The position numbers and the translations under genes were made by a program. A DNA stretch of 33,784 nt from Candidatus Peregrinibacteria bacterium CG10_big_fil_rev_8_21_14_0_10_42_8. GTDB lineage: Bacteria; Patescibacteriota; Gracilibacteria; Peribacterales; Peribacteraceae. Positions 8,196 to 16,070 of this stretch are shown here, in pieces. The DNA lies in the NCBI GenBank assembly GCA_002772815.1, contig PFDQ01000042.1, forward strand, positions 1-33,784, given 5' to 3'. Within the stretch, counting starts at the first letter, position 1; every line of letters begins with the position of its first letter. The notes beneath the pieces are model-generated. The model searched no databases. It was not told the origin of the DNA and saw only the letters and a program-made list of their open reading frames with translations.

Positions 8196-9761
8196 ATGAA
8201 TACACTCCAATACCTCATCGTATTTGTCGGAATTCTCTCCGGCTCTGGCCTTGGGCTACTTGTTGGTTTCTTCTGGTTCTCTAAAGGCAGAAAAGTCAGC
8301 GACAAAGTACAAGCTCAGATCAATCAAAAAGAGCAAGAGCTCAACAAGATTGAACATAAAATTGCTCACGCAGAAGAGCAGATTAAAACTGCAGAAGCAG
8401 AAGCACGCGCAACATCTAAAGAGATTTTAAGCGAGGCGAAAATCCAAGCTCGAGAAATGGAAAGCAAGCTTGAGCAAAACCAAGCTCGTCTCGAAGAAAA
8501 AGAAAAAGGTCTCGACGAAAAAGTGCAAGAGATCAACCGTCAACGACAAGCAGTCGATAATAAAGCTGCAGAAGTCGAAGAGCTTAAAGGAGAGCTAACC
8601 GATGCTGCTGAAAAGCACAGAGCTGCTCTTGAAAATGTTGCAAAGCTATCTCAAGAAGAGGCAAAAGAGCAACTGACAAAAGAAGTCGAAACAGAGTTTT
8701 CGTCATTTTTTGCAGGTCAAATCAAACTCAAGAAAAAAGAAATGGAAGATAAGTACGAAGAAGATGCAAAAAACATTATGGCAGAAGCTATGCAGCGTTA
8801 TGCTTCTGAAGTTGCAACAGAATCAACATCGACAATTGTGCAGCTACCAAGCGATGACATTAAAGGAAAGATCATTGGTAAAGAAGGGCGAAACATTACA
8901 GCCTTCGAACAAGCAACAGGTGTCGATATTATTATCGACGATACGCCAGGTGCCATTATTATTTCTGGATACGACCTTGCGCGTCGTTACGTTGCAAAAC
9001 TCGCAATGGAAAAACTTATAAAAGATGGACGTATTCAGCCTGCACGTATTGAAGAAGTTGTCGAAAAGATGCGACAAGAAGTAGGAAAAATGATGGTAGA
9101 ATTTGGTAAGCGTGCAACAGAAGAACTCGGCATTACTGGCTACAGCCCAGAGCTACTCAAGATCATCGGACGTCTTCGTTTCCGCACCAGTTACGGACAA
9201 AACATCCTCAAGCACTCTGTTGAGATGGCACATATTGGACGAAGTATGGCAGAAGAAATTGGTGCAGATCCACAGATTGTTGTTGAAGGATGTCTCCTTC
9301 ATGACATGGGTAAGGCACTCGACCACGAAGTGTCTGGTACACACGTAGAAATCGGTGTAGAGATCTGTAAAAAGTTTAAGATCCGTGACGAGGTGACTCA
9401 CTGTGTTGCTGCCCACCATGAAGATATTCCAATAGAAACTGCTGAAGCATTCGTCGTTGCAGCTGCTGACGCCATCTCTGGTGCGCGTCCAGGTGCGAGG
9501 CGGGAATCTATGGAGGCATATGTGAAGAGGCTAAAAGAGCTCGAAGAAACTGCAAAGAGCTTCGAAGGAGTGAGGCGTGCATTTGCCATCTCTGCAGGAC
9601 GAGAGATCCGCGTGTATGTCGATACTGCAAAGATAGACGACCTCGCACAAGAGAAACTTTCAAAAGATATTGCAAAGAAAATTGAAGATGAGCTCACCTA
9701 CCCAGGTGTCATCAAGGTAAACGTTATTCGTGAGCGTCGTATAGAGGCACAAGCGACGTAG
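8196..9761 (+). CDS. rny: Ribonuclease Y
   Basis: Membrane-anchored endoribonuclease that starts mRNA decay in bacteria lacking RNase E. The 521-residue protein has every expected part in order: an N-terminal membrane helix (YLIVFVGILSGSGLGLLVG), a long Glu/Lys/Ala coiled coil (~30-200), a KH domain with GKIIGKEGRNI (~225-245), and an HD domain with the metal-binding HD in CLLHDMGKALDHEVSG (~370), ending IRERRIEAQAT. I chose ATG 8196 rather than the in-frame TTG at 8181: the ATG places the membrane helix in its usual position, and a TACTAT box at 8175-8180 lies 15 bases upstream. It is followed by a strong terminator at 9783-9817. Length is typical for the family. Confidence 0.97.
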   Translation: MNTLQYLIVFVGILSGSGLGLLVGFFWFSKGRKVSDKVQAQINQKEQELNKIEHKIAHAEEQIKTAEAEARATSKEILSEAKIQAREMESKLEQNQARLEEKEKGLDEKVQEINRQRQAVDNKAAEVEELKGELTDAAEKHRAALENVAKLSQEEAKEQLTKEVETEFSSFFAGQIKLKKKEMEDKYEEDAKNIMAEAMQRYASEVATESTSTIVQLPSDDIKGKIIGKEGRNITAFEQATGVDIIIDDTPGAIIISGYDLARRYVAKLAMEKLIKDGRIQPARIEEVVEKMRQEVGKMMVEFGKRATEELGITGYSPELLKIIGRLRFRTSYGQNILKHSVEMAHIGRSMAEEIGADPQIVVEGCLLHDMGKALDHEVSGTHVEIGVEICKKFKIRDEVTHCVAAHHEDIPIETAEAFVVAAADAISGARPGARRESMEAYVKRLKELEETAKSFEGVRRAFAISAGREIRVYVDTAKIDDLAQEKLSKDIAKKIEDELTYPGVIKVNVIRERRIEAQAT

Positions 9762-9782
9762 TGCATACTGATCATTAATTGG

Positions 9783-9817
9783 AATATGCCATTTGGTTGT
9801 ACTAAATGGCATATTTT
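9783..9817 (+). terminator. Rho-independent terminator of rny, with a -35 box in its loop
   Basis: A perfect 12-bp stem (9783-9794 AATATGCCATTT with 9804-9815) and a 9-base loop, ending in TTTT. The loop contains TTGTAC (9797-9802), which sits 17 bp upstream of TATAAT 9820-9825, so the terminator and the next promoter occupy the same DNA. Confidence 0.8.
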
Positions 9818-9825
9818 GCTATAAT
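9797..9825 (+). promoter_or_regulatory. Promoter for the 9851-10754 genes
   Basis: TTGTAC (9797-9802), 17-bp spacer, TATAAT (9820-9825) in the TTTGCTATAATAA context shared with 16815-16829 and 22492-22505. Downstream AATTAGATTT nearly matches the other copies. The expected transcript start is about 9832. Confidence 0.75.
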
Positions 9826-9850
9826 AATTAGATTTTCCCTAAAAATACAC

Positions 9851-10033
9851 GTGCACAATTGGTTCGAAACTATTGGCGCTCTCGCCTTTGCACTCATTGC
9901 AGTCACCGTTAGTGGTACTGCTGTGCATAATGCACAAACAATACAACAAAAGTTTAACTGGAATGAATTTCCAAAAACAATTATAAAATCTACCTCTTAC
10001 GAATCGTCATGCTTTGCCTTTTTCTATGAGTAA
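9851..10033 (+). CDS. Possible small membrane protein (60 aa, GTG start)
   Basis: This frame opens at GTG 9851, just after the promoter at 9797-9825, and encodes one hydrophobic helix (TIGALAFALIAVTVSGTAV) followed by a polar tail ending SCFAFFYE. Its stop codon (10031-10033) overlaps the start of the next gene in ATGAGTAA, an arrangement compatible with translational coupling. An in-frame ATG at 9806 cannot be used by a transcript starting at this promoter because it lies upstream of the -10 box. No homologue is recognised; it may instead be only the leader of the next gene. Confidence 0.4.
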   Translation: MHNWFETIGALAFALIAVTVSGTAVHNAQTIQQKFNWNEFPKTIIKSTSYESSCFAFFYE

Positions 10034-10754
10034 ATACTACCTATTTGCCGGACTCTCTCTTGTGACAATAACAGGAGCACATACTGCATACATGTCTTCT
10101 CAGGAAGTATTTACCGATCTTGAAATCCCAGAGACGGAAGAATCAGTAAAACCACAGACTACAAATAATGCAGAAAATACCTCTCCTACTATTAGCGATC
10201 CGCTGCCTGTAAATGATTCTACAGAAAAGGATTCTCTACCCGCATTTTTTCGTTCTGGAAAAACACTGGATCAAAATACTATTGAAAAAGCTGCAGAAGA
10301 ACCCCTTGATGTCTTTGAACAAGAGCCAGTGCCAGCTCCTGAAGAAGATGTAGTACAAGAACCTGAAGTCATTGAAGAAGAAATTGTTGAACCTGAAATC
10401 TCTGAGCCAACAGAAGAAGTGACTCATGAGCCATTGCAAGAAGCTGCTCCTCAGCAGTTAATGCATATAAAGATGCTCAGTACATCACGATACTACATTG
10501 CTGGAATTGCAGTTATATTTGCCATTGGTATGTTCGTTCTACTCAGAAAAAAGAAGCCTTCTGCTGCTAGTTCTAGCAATGACACTATCCCTTCTCAAAC
10601 CATTCTAAAACCAGAAGAAAGCTCTCCACGATTAGAGCAAGCGCTGAAGGCAATGGAAAAAGAAGGTATTACTGCAGCAGGCGAGAGGCTCAAAGAAGTA
10701 TCAAACGATACAATAGCATTTGGGGAACCACCACGTGCTAATACCGACCAATAG
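10026..10754 (+). CDS. Hypothetical two-helix membrane protein with acidic Pro/Glu linker
   Basis: Unrecognised, 242 residues. It begins with an N-terminal hydrophobic segment (YYLFAGLSLVTITGAHTAY) like a signal anchor. About 110 residues rich in Glu, Pro, Thr and Val follow (PAPEEDVVQEPEVIEEEIVE), then a second membrane helix (YYIAGIAVIFAIGMFVLL, ~155-172) with a positively charged RKKKP edge, and a ~65-residue hydrophilic tail. This suggests an envelope protein with an extended linker outside the membrane. ATG 10026 was chosen over the in-frame TTG at 10014. It is probably co-transcribed with the possible small protein before it. Confidence 0.75.
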   Translation: MSKYYLFAGLSLVTITGAHTAYMSSQEVFTDLEIPETEESVKPQTTNNAENTSPTISDPLPVNDSTEKDSLPAFFRSGKTLDQNTIEKAAEEPLDVFEQEPVPAPEEDVVQEPEVIEEEIVEPEISEPTEEVTHEPLQEAAPQQLMHIKMLSTSRYYIAGIAVIFAIGMFVLLRKKKPSAASSSNDTIPSQTILKPEESSPRLEQALKAMEKEGITAAGERLKEVSNDTIAFGEPPRANTDQ

Positions 10755-10767
10755 TCAGAAATTGAAG

Positions 10768-10796
10768 AGGGCGCTATACTGTCGTTGCCCTTTTTT
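10768..10796 (+). terminator. Terminator hairpin with the next gene's -10 box in its loop
   Basis: AGGGC (10768-10772) pairs with GCCCT (10787-10791), followed by TTTTTT. The 14-base loop contains TATACT (10775-10780), positioned 18 bases before the ATG at 10799. It looks like the end of the 10026 transcript and the start of the next one. Confidence 0.6.
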
Positions 10797-10798
10797 CT

Positions 10799-11629
10799 AT
10801 GTTTCAGTTTCTACTTATAGCTATCGCACTAGAACTTGCAGCTTCTCCGATGCCTGCAAGAGCTTTTACCCCTGAAGATATAGCGTTAGACATCAGCCTC
10901 GCAGATTGCGAAGCACTCAATGCCCTCACACCAGAAAAGAAGCAAACCTTCTTTTCTATGACACATTTTATGCAAATATCAGGTGCTCTTTCTTTTGTTA
11001 TTGGACCTCAATGCTCGTATCTCGGAGAAGTGCAAGCAATAGCAATTATCGATGATCCTGCTCTCACTATTGAACCAACAAAAGAAATACTCTACTTCAT
11101 CCCATCTATTCACACTCTTTTTGTTCCACACAACAAGAACAATGCTATTGCCTATGCTATGAAAATTAGTGGTGATGTAGAACCACTTGAATACTTTATG
11201 CAGAACAAGAAGAACATTGCGTCACTTGCCGAGGTTGCAAAAGACTTTGCAGCTTATGCGAAAGATATTCGCAATCCCGTCGCTGTGTCTTCCTCACAAT
11301 CATCTGCATCTACAACTGCTATTGTGCAAAACCCCGTACGAAGACCTATTACCTCAAAAGCAGCCAGCTCTTCCCTAATGATACCTGCAGCTCCAGTATT
11401 CGCTTCGTCATCTTCCCTCAATAGCTTGATAACAAACCCTGTAAACGAAAAGACAACCGAGACACCTCTCACAGAACTACCAGAAATTACTCAAGTATCA
11501 GAGCAATCAATGTTTTCTCACAGTGGATCGGTTTCTGTTTGGCAGGTTGTCATTGGCATTGGTGTCGTTGCGCTACTTATTTATATTTACTTACGAAAAC
11601 GGACACGAGATCTTATTTCGCAAGGATAA
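10799..11629 (+). CDS. Hypothetical exported protein with C-terminal membrane anchor
   Basis: Unrecognised, 276 residues. A signal peptide (FQFLLIAIALELAASPMPARA) is followed by a folded domain (~23-160) with two Cys residues (ADCEALNAL, GPQCSYLG) that could form a disulfide. A Ser/Ala-rich linker (~170-235) leads to a C-terminal helix (WQVVIGIGVVALLIYIYL) with a basic RKRTR stop-transfer end. The layout resembles the neighbouring lamin-tail and 10026 proteins: exported head, disordered stalk, membrane anchor. The TATACT box at 10775-10780 allows a leader of roughly 10 bases. The 3' end overlaps the convergent mutY-like gene by 17 bp. Confidence 0.8.
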   Translation: MFQFLLIAIALELAASPMPARAFTPEDIALDISLADCEALNALTPEKKQTFFSMTHFMQISGALSFVIGPQCSYLGEVQAIAIIDDPALTIEPTKEILYFIPSIHTLFVPHNKNNAIAYAMKISGDVEPLEYFMQNKKNIASLAEVAKDFAAYAKDIRNPVAVSSSQSSASTTAIVQNPVRRPITSKAASSSLMIPAAPVFASSSSLNSLITNPVNEKTTETPLTELPEITQVSEQSMFSHSGSVSVWQVVIGIGVVALLIYIYLRKRTRDLISQG

Positions 11630-12605
11630 CTTTTCCTTCAGCAATTCGAATCATATTGTCTTTTTGTAATTTCTCTGCCAGAGACTGAAGCCACTTGAGA
11701 TGCTCTTTTTGGTCCCAATCTATACAAATACGATTGCCTACCTCTTCGAGTGTTAAACCATGTGGTTCATCTCGCAACTCCTCAACAAACTTTCCTCGAA
11801 AGATACGATTTGGGATATACAACGATCCAACCATGCGGCCAGGCTCTTTTCGTATTTTTGCAGTACGAGGTAAAGGGTCTGGTGTTCTATAGGCAGACTT
11901 CATTACTCCTGCCTGTGTCAGAGGGCAGATATCCCACTTTGGACTACGCATAGTACACACCAAAGAACCATAATCCATAAGTGCCGCATGCCACGTCGCA
12001 CATGTGCGACGTGGCATGCCAGTCTGATCCTTCATTGCAACCTGCAAAACTTCATCTGCTATTTTCAATAGATATTTATCGTCTTTCTTCCATGTTCCAT
12101 CTGCATGCTCAGGCCCAATGAACGCTCGATGATAGATTCGACGAATATTTGTGTCTAAACACGCTGTAGGGATATTAAAGGCAAAATTTCTAATAGCTGC
12201 TGCGGTGTAGTGGCCGATACCCGGAAGCTTCTGTAAATCTTCCATTCTCCGTGGAAAGAATTCATTATCCATTTTCCACTTTTCACTTTCCACTTCACGA
12301 GCAGCGTCTCGTAGCCGTAGTGCCCTACTATTATACCCCATTCCTCTCCATGCATGTATTACCTCTCCGTTTGATGCTTCTGCAAGACTTTTTACTGTAG
12401 GAAATCGTTCTAGAAAGCTTTTATAACTTGTTTTCACTCTTTCAACCTGTGTCTGTTGCAACATCACTTCTGATACCAATATCTGATACGCACGCTGTGT
12501 ATCATTTGTGATTTCAAGGTCTCTCCATGGAAGAGTTCTTTTATGATTTCTGTACCATTCATGGATAACTTTCACAAAAATATGTATTTTCTCTGATCGG
12601 TTCAT
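11613..12605 (-). CDS. mutY: A/G-specific adenine glycosylase (MutY-like), degenerate Fe-S site
   Basis: Removes adenine mispaired with 8-oxoguanine in the MutY family. Visible are the helix-hairpin-helix LPGIGHYTAAAIRNFAF (~127-143), catalytic Glu46 in SEVMLQQTQV and catalytic Asp151 in ACLDTNIRRIY. The C-X6-C-X2-C-X5-C iron-sulfur loop is altered: C217 and C227 remain, while the other two positions are W224 and G233, so a normal [4Fe-4S] cluster is unlikely. The C-terminal ~85 residues look like a winged-helix segment rather than the usual NUDIX-like 8-oxoG-recognition domain, so substrate specificity is uncertain. A TATACT box ends 6 bases before the ATG. The gene is convergent with, and overlaps, the 10799 gene by 17 bp. 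Confidence 0.85.
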   Translation of the reverse strand: MNRSEKIHIFVKVIHEWYRNHKRTLPWRDLEITNDTQRAYQILVSEVMLQQTQVERVKTSYKSFLERFPTVKSLAEASNGEVIHAWRGMGYNSRALRLRDAAREVESEKWKMDNEFFPRRMEDLQKLPGIGHYTAAAIRNFAFNIPTACLDTNIRRIYHRAFIGPEHADGTWKKDDKYLLKIADEVLQVAMKDQTGMPRRTCATWHAALMDYGSLVCTMRSPKWDICPLTQAGVMKSAYRTPDPLPRTAKIRKEPGRMVGSLYIPNRIFRGKFVEELRDEPHGLTLEEVGNRICIDWDQKEHLKWLQSLAEKLQKDNMIRIAEGKVILAK

Positions 12606-12701
12606 AGAGACAGTATACCCAACTAATAGTCAATTTGATGTATTATTTTGATTATTAAGCCAAAACCAAGACTGAAGCCTAACAAATCTTCAAGAGAATG
12701 T

Positions 12702-12730
12702 TGACTGTACATTGCTTTCTCACTAGACTT
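12702..12730 (+). promoter_or_regulatory. tuf promoter
   Basis: TTGACT (12702-12707), 17-bp spacer, TAGACT (12725-12730). It would start a transcript near 12737, leaving a leader of about 50 bases. That makes tuf one of the few genes here with a real 5' UTR, although no Shine-Dalgarno sequence is evident in it. Confidence 0.65.
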
Positions 12731-12788
12731 TCGCGGCTGATAGGGTAATCTCTATCCTACATTTTGATAACTTTTCCCAAAATTAAAC

Positions 12789-13967
12789 ATGGCTGACCAG
12801 AAGTTTGACCGCAGTAAACCTCACGTTAACGTAGGTACCATTGGACACGTTGACCACGGTAAGACAACACTTACTGCTGCACTATCTATGAACTTCTCCC
12901 CAGAGGGAGGAAAAAAGGATTTCGCAGGAATCGATAACGCTCCAGAGGAACGCGAGCGAGGAATCACTATCTCAACGTCACACGTTGAGTACGAATCTGA
13001 TCTTCGTCACTACGCACACGTTGACTGTCCTGGTCACGCCGACTACGTCAAGAACATGATTACTGGTGCTGCTCAGATGGACGGTGCTATCCTCGTTGTA
13101 TCTGCTGCAGACGGACCGATGCCACAAACACGTGAGCACATCATCTTGGCTCGCCAAGTGAACGTTCCATACATTGTTGTTTTCCTTAATAAGGTAGACA
13201 TGGTGTCAGACCCAGAACTTCTCGAACTCGTAGAAGTTGAGGTTCGTGAACTTCTTTCTAAGTACGACTTCCCTGGAGATACTACTCCAATCATTAAGGG
13301 TTCTGCACTTAAGGCATCTGAAGGAGATCCAGAACAAATTGAAAAGCTTAAAGAACTCTTGCATGCTCTTGATACGCACATCCCAATGCCAGAACGTGAA
13401 ACAGACAAGCCATTCCTTATGCCTGTTGAAGATGTGTTCTCTATTAAGGGACGTGGTACTGTTGCTACTGGTCGTATCGATCAGGGTAAAGTAAACGTTA
13501 ACGATGAAGTAGAGCTTGTTGGTGGAGGTGAAACTCGTAAGGTTGTTGTTACTGGTGTTGAAATGTTCCACAAGCTTCTTGATGAAGGTCTTGCTGGAGA
13601 CAACGTTGGTCTACTCCTTCGTGGAATTGAGCGTGAAGAAATCCAGCGTGGACAGGTTTTGGCTAAGCCAGGATCTATCACTCCTCACACAAAGTTCGAC
13701 TCTGAGGTGTACGTTATGACAAAAGAAGAAGGTGGACGTCACACTCCATTCTTCAAGGGATACAAGCCACAATTCTACATCCGAACAACTGACGTTACAG
13801 GAACAGTTGAACTCGCTGAAAACGTAGAAATGGTTATGCCTGGTGATAACGTAAAATTCACCGTTACACTTGGTACTCCAATCGCTCTTGAAGAAGGTAC
13901 TCGCTTCGCTATCCGTGAAGGTGGACGTACTGTTGGAGCTGGAGTTATTACAAAGATTATTGAATAA
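12789..13967 (+). CDS. tuf: Elongation factor Tu
   Basis: GTPase that delivers aminoacyl-tRNA to the ribosome. Clear motifs: P-loop GHVDHGKTT (~19-27), switch I region with [21 protein letters not shown], and the guanine-specificity NKVD followed by GSALKA. Domains 2 and 3 are complete, ending [11 protein letters not shown]; 392 residues is normal. Switch I is slightly shorter than in E. coli. Codon use is more uniform than in neighbouring genes, as expected for a highly expressed protein. rpsJ follows 69 bp downstream after a GC-rich hairpin, the usual tuf-rpsJ order. Confidence 0.99.
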   Translation: MADQKFDRSKPHVNVGTIGHVDHGKTTLTAALSMNFSPEGGKKDFAGIDNAPEERERGITISTSHVEYESDLRHYAHVDCPGHADYVKNMITGAAQMDGAILVVSAADGPMPQTREHIILARQVNVPYIVVFLNKVDMVSDPELLELVEVEVRELLSKYDFPGDTTPIIKGSALKASEGDPEQIEKLKELLHALDTHIPMPERETDKPFLMPVEDVFSIKGRGTVATGRIDQGKVNVNDEVELVGGGETRKVVVTGVEMFHKLLDEGLAGDNVGLLLRGIEREEIQRGQVLAKPGSITPHTKFDSEVYVMTKEEGGRHTPFFKGYKPQFYIRTTDVTGTVELAENVEMVMPGDNVKFTVTLGTPIALEEGTRFAIREGGRTVGAGVITKIIE

Positions 13968-13978
13968 TTGCACTTATA

Positions 13979-14005
13979 GGGGGCGGCACACCGCCCCCGA
14001 CTTTT
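13979..14005 (+). terminator. GC-rich hairpin between tuf and rpsJ
   Basis: An 8-bp perfect stem GGGGGCGG/CCGCCCCC (13979-13986 with 13991-13998) around a CACA loop, followed after GAC by a short T run. The weak T tract suggests partial termination or attenuation, giving more tuf than rpsJ mRNA. Confidence 0.6.
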
Positions 14006-14036
14006 ATTACCCCCCTGCTCTTTCCCCTCTACCGCT

Positions 14037-14465
14037 ATGACTCCTTCTAAAGATGAATCAAAGACTGATAAGAAAGCTTCTAAAAAGTCCTCAACAAAGG
14101 ATATAGCGGAATCTGCTACACATGATAGCGGTAAAAAAACTAAAAAAGATGATCAGAAAGTTCAGTCTATTCGCATTCGTTTGAGTGCTTTTGACCATAT
14201 CGTTCTTGATGAAGCGGCTACAAAGATTGTTGATACTGCAGAACGCAGTGGTGCTGTTGTTCATGGACCAACACCACTTCCTACAAAGATTAAAAAGTTT
14301 ACTGTTCAGAGTAGTACCTTCAAACACAAGGATGCTCGAGACCAGTACGAAATGCGTACTCACCGACGTTTGATCGACCTCTCTGAGACAACGTTCAAGA
14401 CTATTGAAAGCCTACAAAGCCTCTCTCTTCCATCTGGTGTGGATATTGAGATCAAGATGGGCTAA
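14037..14465 (+). CDS. rpsJ: 30S ribosomal protein S10 with long N-terminal extension
   Basis: Small-subunit protein, which in other bacteria also pairs with NusB in antitermination. The S10 core runs from about residue 43 (IRIRLSAFDHIVLDEAAT) through GPTPLPTKIKKFTV and KDARDQYEMRTHRRLIDL to the end VDIEIKMG. The first ~42 residues are an extra Lys/Ser/Asp-rich tail absent from typical ~102-residue S10. No ATG or GTG lies between the first ATG and the core, so the extension appears to be genuinely translated. nusB lies two genes downstream. Confidence 0.95.
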   Translation: MTPSKDESKTDKKASKKSSTKDIAESATHDSGKKTKKDDQKVQSIRIRLSAFDHIVLDEAATKIVDTAERSGAVVHGPTPLPTKIKKFTVQSSTFKHKDARDQYEMRTHRRLIDLSETTFKTIESLQSLSLPSGVDIEIKMG

Positions 14466-14491
14466 TTTTTATTCCTTACAGCACCTGACAT

Positions 14492-14677
14492 ATGGCTAAG
14501 AGACCTACACCAAAGAAACGCAGAGCAAAAAGCTCAGGCCGTGCTCAACACAGCGAATACCAAAAGAAGCAGATTCGCCGTCTCGAGAATCGTGCAAACT
14601 CTCCATACGCTGTTAAGGCTGAATCGAAGAGTAGCAAGAGTAAAACTGCTAAGACTATTACTCGTGTTAAGGCTTAG
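14492..14677 (+). CDS. rpmF: Small basic ribosomal protein, probably L32
   Basis: A 61-residue, extremely Lys/Arg-rich protein (MAKRPTPKKRRAKSSGRAQH...). The start resembles the PKRR-x-S-K beginning of L32, and the position just before nusB and rnc fits the common rpmF placement. The zinc-binding cysteines of many L32 proteins are absent and the C-terminus is low-complexity (KSSKSKTAKTITRVKA), so the identification rests partly on context. Another small ribosomal or nucleic-acid-binding protein is possible. It ends 2 bases before the nusB ATG. Confidence 0.6.
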   Translation: MAKRPTPKKRRAKSSGRAQHSEYQKKQIRRLENRANSPYAVKAESKSSKSKTAKTITRVKA

Positions 14678-14679
14678 CT

Positions 14680-15078
14680 ATGGCTCGAAAACGCCACCTC
14701 TCTCGTATTGCAGTCATGCAAGTACTCTTTGAACGGGGTTACAGAGAGATTGACGATAAGAAATCACTTCGAAAAAATATTGAAGAACTTGGAAATGTCG
14801 ATGAGGAATTTGCCCAAACTCTTCTTGAGGGCAGCCTCTCTATGGAAGATGAATTGAAAAAAGAGATTGAATTGAAGGCTCCTGAATGGTCTTTTGATCG
14901 TATGGATCCAATCGCTCGGCCAGTGCTTATTATGGGTGCATTCGAGCTTCTGTATGCCAATGATGCCCCACCTGCAGTTGTCATGAATGAATGCATTGAA
15001 ATAGCGAAGGAATACGGAACAGATGAAACAGGAAAATTTGTAAATGGGGTATTAAACGCTCTCGCAAAAGGCCTATAA
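14680..15078 (+). CDS. nusB: Transcription antitermination factor NusB
   Basis: All-helical protein that binds boxA RNA with S10 during rRNA transcription. It is 132 residues, typical for the family, with the usual start RHLSRIAVMQVLFE and the conserved C-terminal signature NECIEIAKEYGTDETGKFVN followed by GVLNALAK. It starts 2 bases after the L32-like gene, so they are certainly one transcript; S10, its usual partner, is encoded just upstream. Confidence 0.95.
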   Translation: MARKRHLSRIAVMQVLFERGYREIDDKKSLRKNIEELGNVDEEFAQTLLEGSLSMEDELKKEIELKAPEWSFDRMDPIARPVLIMGAFELLYANDAPPAVVMNECIEIAKEYGTDETGKFVNGVLNALAKGL

Positions 15079-15120
15079 CAAGAGGTTCCATACCGTGCGT
15101 GCATCATCTACACTGTGCCT

Positions 15121-15810
15121 ATGACAGTTCAAAGTTTCGTTAATCTAGAAAAAACTATCGGGTACGTCTTTAAGAATAAAGACCTCGTTGCAACAGCACT
15201 GACACACCGCAGTGCCGTCCGAGAATCCCGTGCACGAGGGCATAATGAGCGCCTAGAATTTCTTGGAGATGCAGTGCTTGAACTCGTCGCTACAGATCAT
15301 CTTTTTCACATTGGACAGAAGACAGAAGGTGAGATGACAAACCTCCGCTCTGCTCTGGTGAATAGAGAAAACCTTGCATCAGTTGCTCAAGAGATCCAAC
15401 TTGGACAATACCTCTTTATGAGCAAGGGTGAAGAACGTAGTGGTGGTCGAGAGAAAGATTCTACCCTTGCAAACGCTGTAGAGGCTCTTATTGGGGCAAT
15501 CTACCTAGACCAAGGCTTTGATAAAGCACAGGACTTCTGTAAAGAGTTTATCCTCACACGACTAAAAGCTCTGCAAGCGGCAGGGAAACACCGAGATGAA
15601 AAAAGTGTCTTTCAGGAAAAAGCACAAGAGATTCACGGGACCACTCCTCACTATGAAGTGACGAGCGAAGAAGGACCTGATCATAATAAGATATTTACCT
15701 GTGCCGCATTTATTGGTGACGACAAGATTGCTGAAGGCACAGGTATTAGCAAGCAAAAAGCAGAAACAGCGGCGGCTGCAGCGGCCATTAAGGAGCAAGG
15801 GTGGTCTTAA
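15121..15810 (+). CDS. rnc: Ribonuclease III
   Basis: Double-strand-specific endonuclease that processes rRNA precursors and structured RNAs. At 229 residues it carries the signature HNERLEFLGDAVLELV (~40-55, catalytic Glu and Asp), the second acidic site NAVEALIGAIYLDQG (~118-132), and a C-terminal dsRNA-binding domain (~155-229) ending with the Ala-rich helix KAETAAAAAAIKEQG. ATG 15121 was chosen over the in-frame GTG at 15115: TACACT (15109-15114) ends exactly 6 bases before it, like many leaderless starts here. This could provide a second promoter downstream of nusB. Confidence 0.97.
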   Translation: MTVQSFVNLEKTIGYVFKNKDLVATALTHRSAVRESRARGHNERLEFLGDAVLELVATDHLFHIGQKTEGEMTNLRSALVNRENLASVAQEIQLGQYLFMSKGEERSGGREKDSTLANAVEALIGAIYLDQGFDKAQDFCKEFILTRLKALQAAGKHRDEKSVFQEKAQEIHGTTPHYEVTSEEGPDHNKIFTCAAFIGDDKIAEGTGISKQKAETAAAAAAIKEQGWS

Positions 15811-15814
15811 GTAT

Positions 15815-15838
15815 GTAACTTTTTATCTAAAAAGTTAC
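15815..15838 (+). terminator. Symmetrical hairpin after rnc
   Basis: Perfect 10-bp stem GTAACTTTTT / AAAAAGTTAC with loop ATCT, starting 5 bases after the rnc stop. The A/T-rich arms could work as a terminator, but no T tract follows on the plus strand. Confidence 0.5.
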
Positions 15839-15883
15839 CAAAAATCTTCGCCACTGATATGAGGCGTGGCTGGACGTTCGTCT

Positions 15884-16030
15884 GTCAGTTGCGTTTTTTT
15901 GAACGAAAAGAATAACAATATGTACTCTTTTATAGTGCCCGAATGCCTCCGGCACGCCGGGGGTTGAGGGTACGCACAGGTAAGACTGTAGTGTTATTGC
16001 TTTGAGTGAGTTAGCAACTGACTTGATTTT
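15884..16030 (+). ncRNA. Structured intergenic element: candidate RNA or MITE
   Basis: No coding frame fits this 260-bp gap between rnc and the BI-1 gene. A rod-like set of nested pairings spans it: GTCAGTTGC 15884-15892 with GCAACTGAC 16014-16022; AAAG-AATAACA with TGTTATT-G-CTTT inside that; a further TAC-TCTT / AAGA-CT-GTA pairing; and an apical GC hairpin CCTCCGG-CACG-CCGGGGG near 15949-15966. A TTTTTT run follows the outer arm. This resembles a small RNA with internal loops and a terminator. Because the outer pairs are also terminal inverted repeats, a miniature transposon is an alternative. No target-site duplication is seen. The remaining gap (16031-16070) shows nothing recognisable. 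Confidence 0.4.
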
Positions 16031-16070
16031 TTCGTCCCTTTTTTATCAAGCTTTCAAAAGTTACAAAGGA

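Noticed and set aside
9806-9850. ATG 9806 as the start of the small membrane protein
   Set aside because: It lies inside the rny terminator and upstream of the -10 box, so a transcript from the adjacent promoter would not contain it.
13073-13973. Several long antisense frames over tuf
   Set aside because: Shadows of the strongly biased codon use of tuf; no start context or homology.
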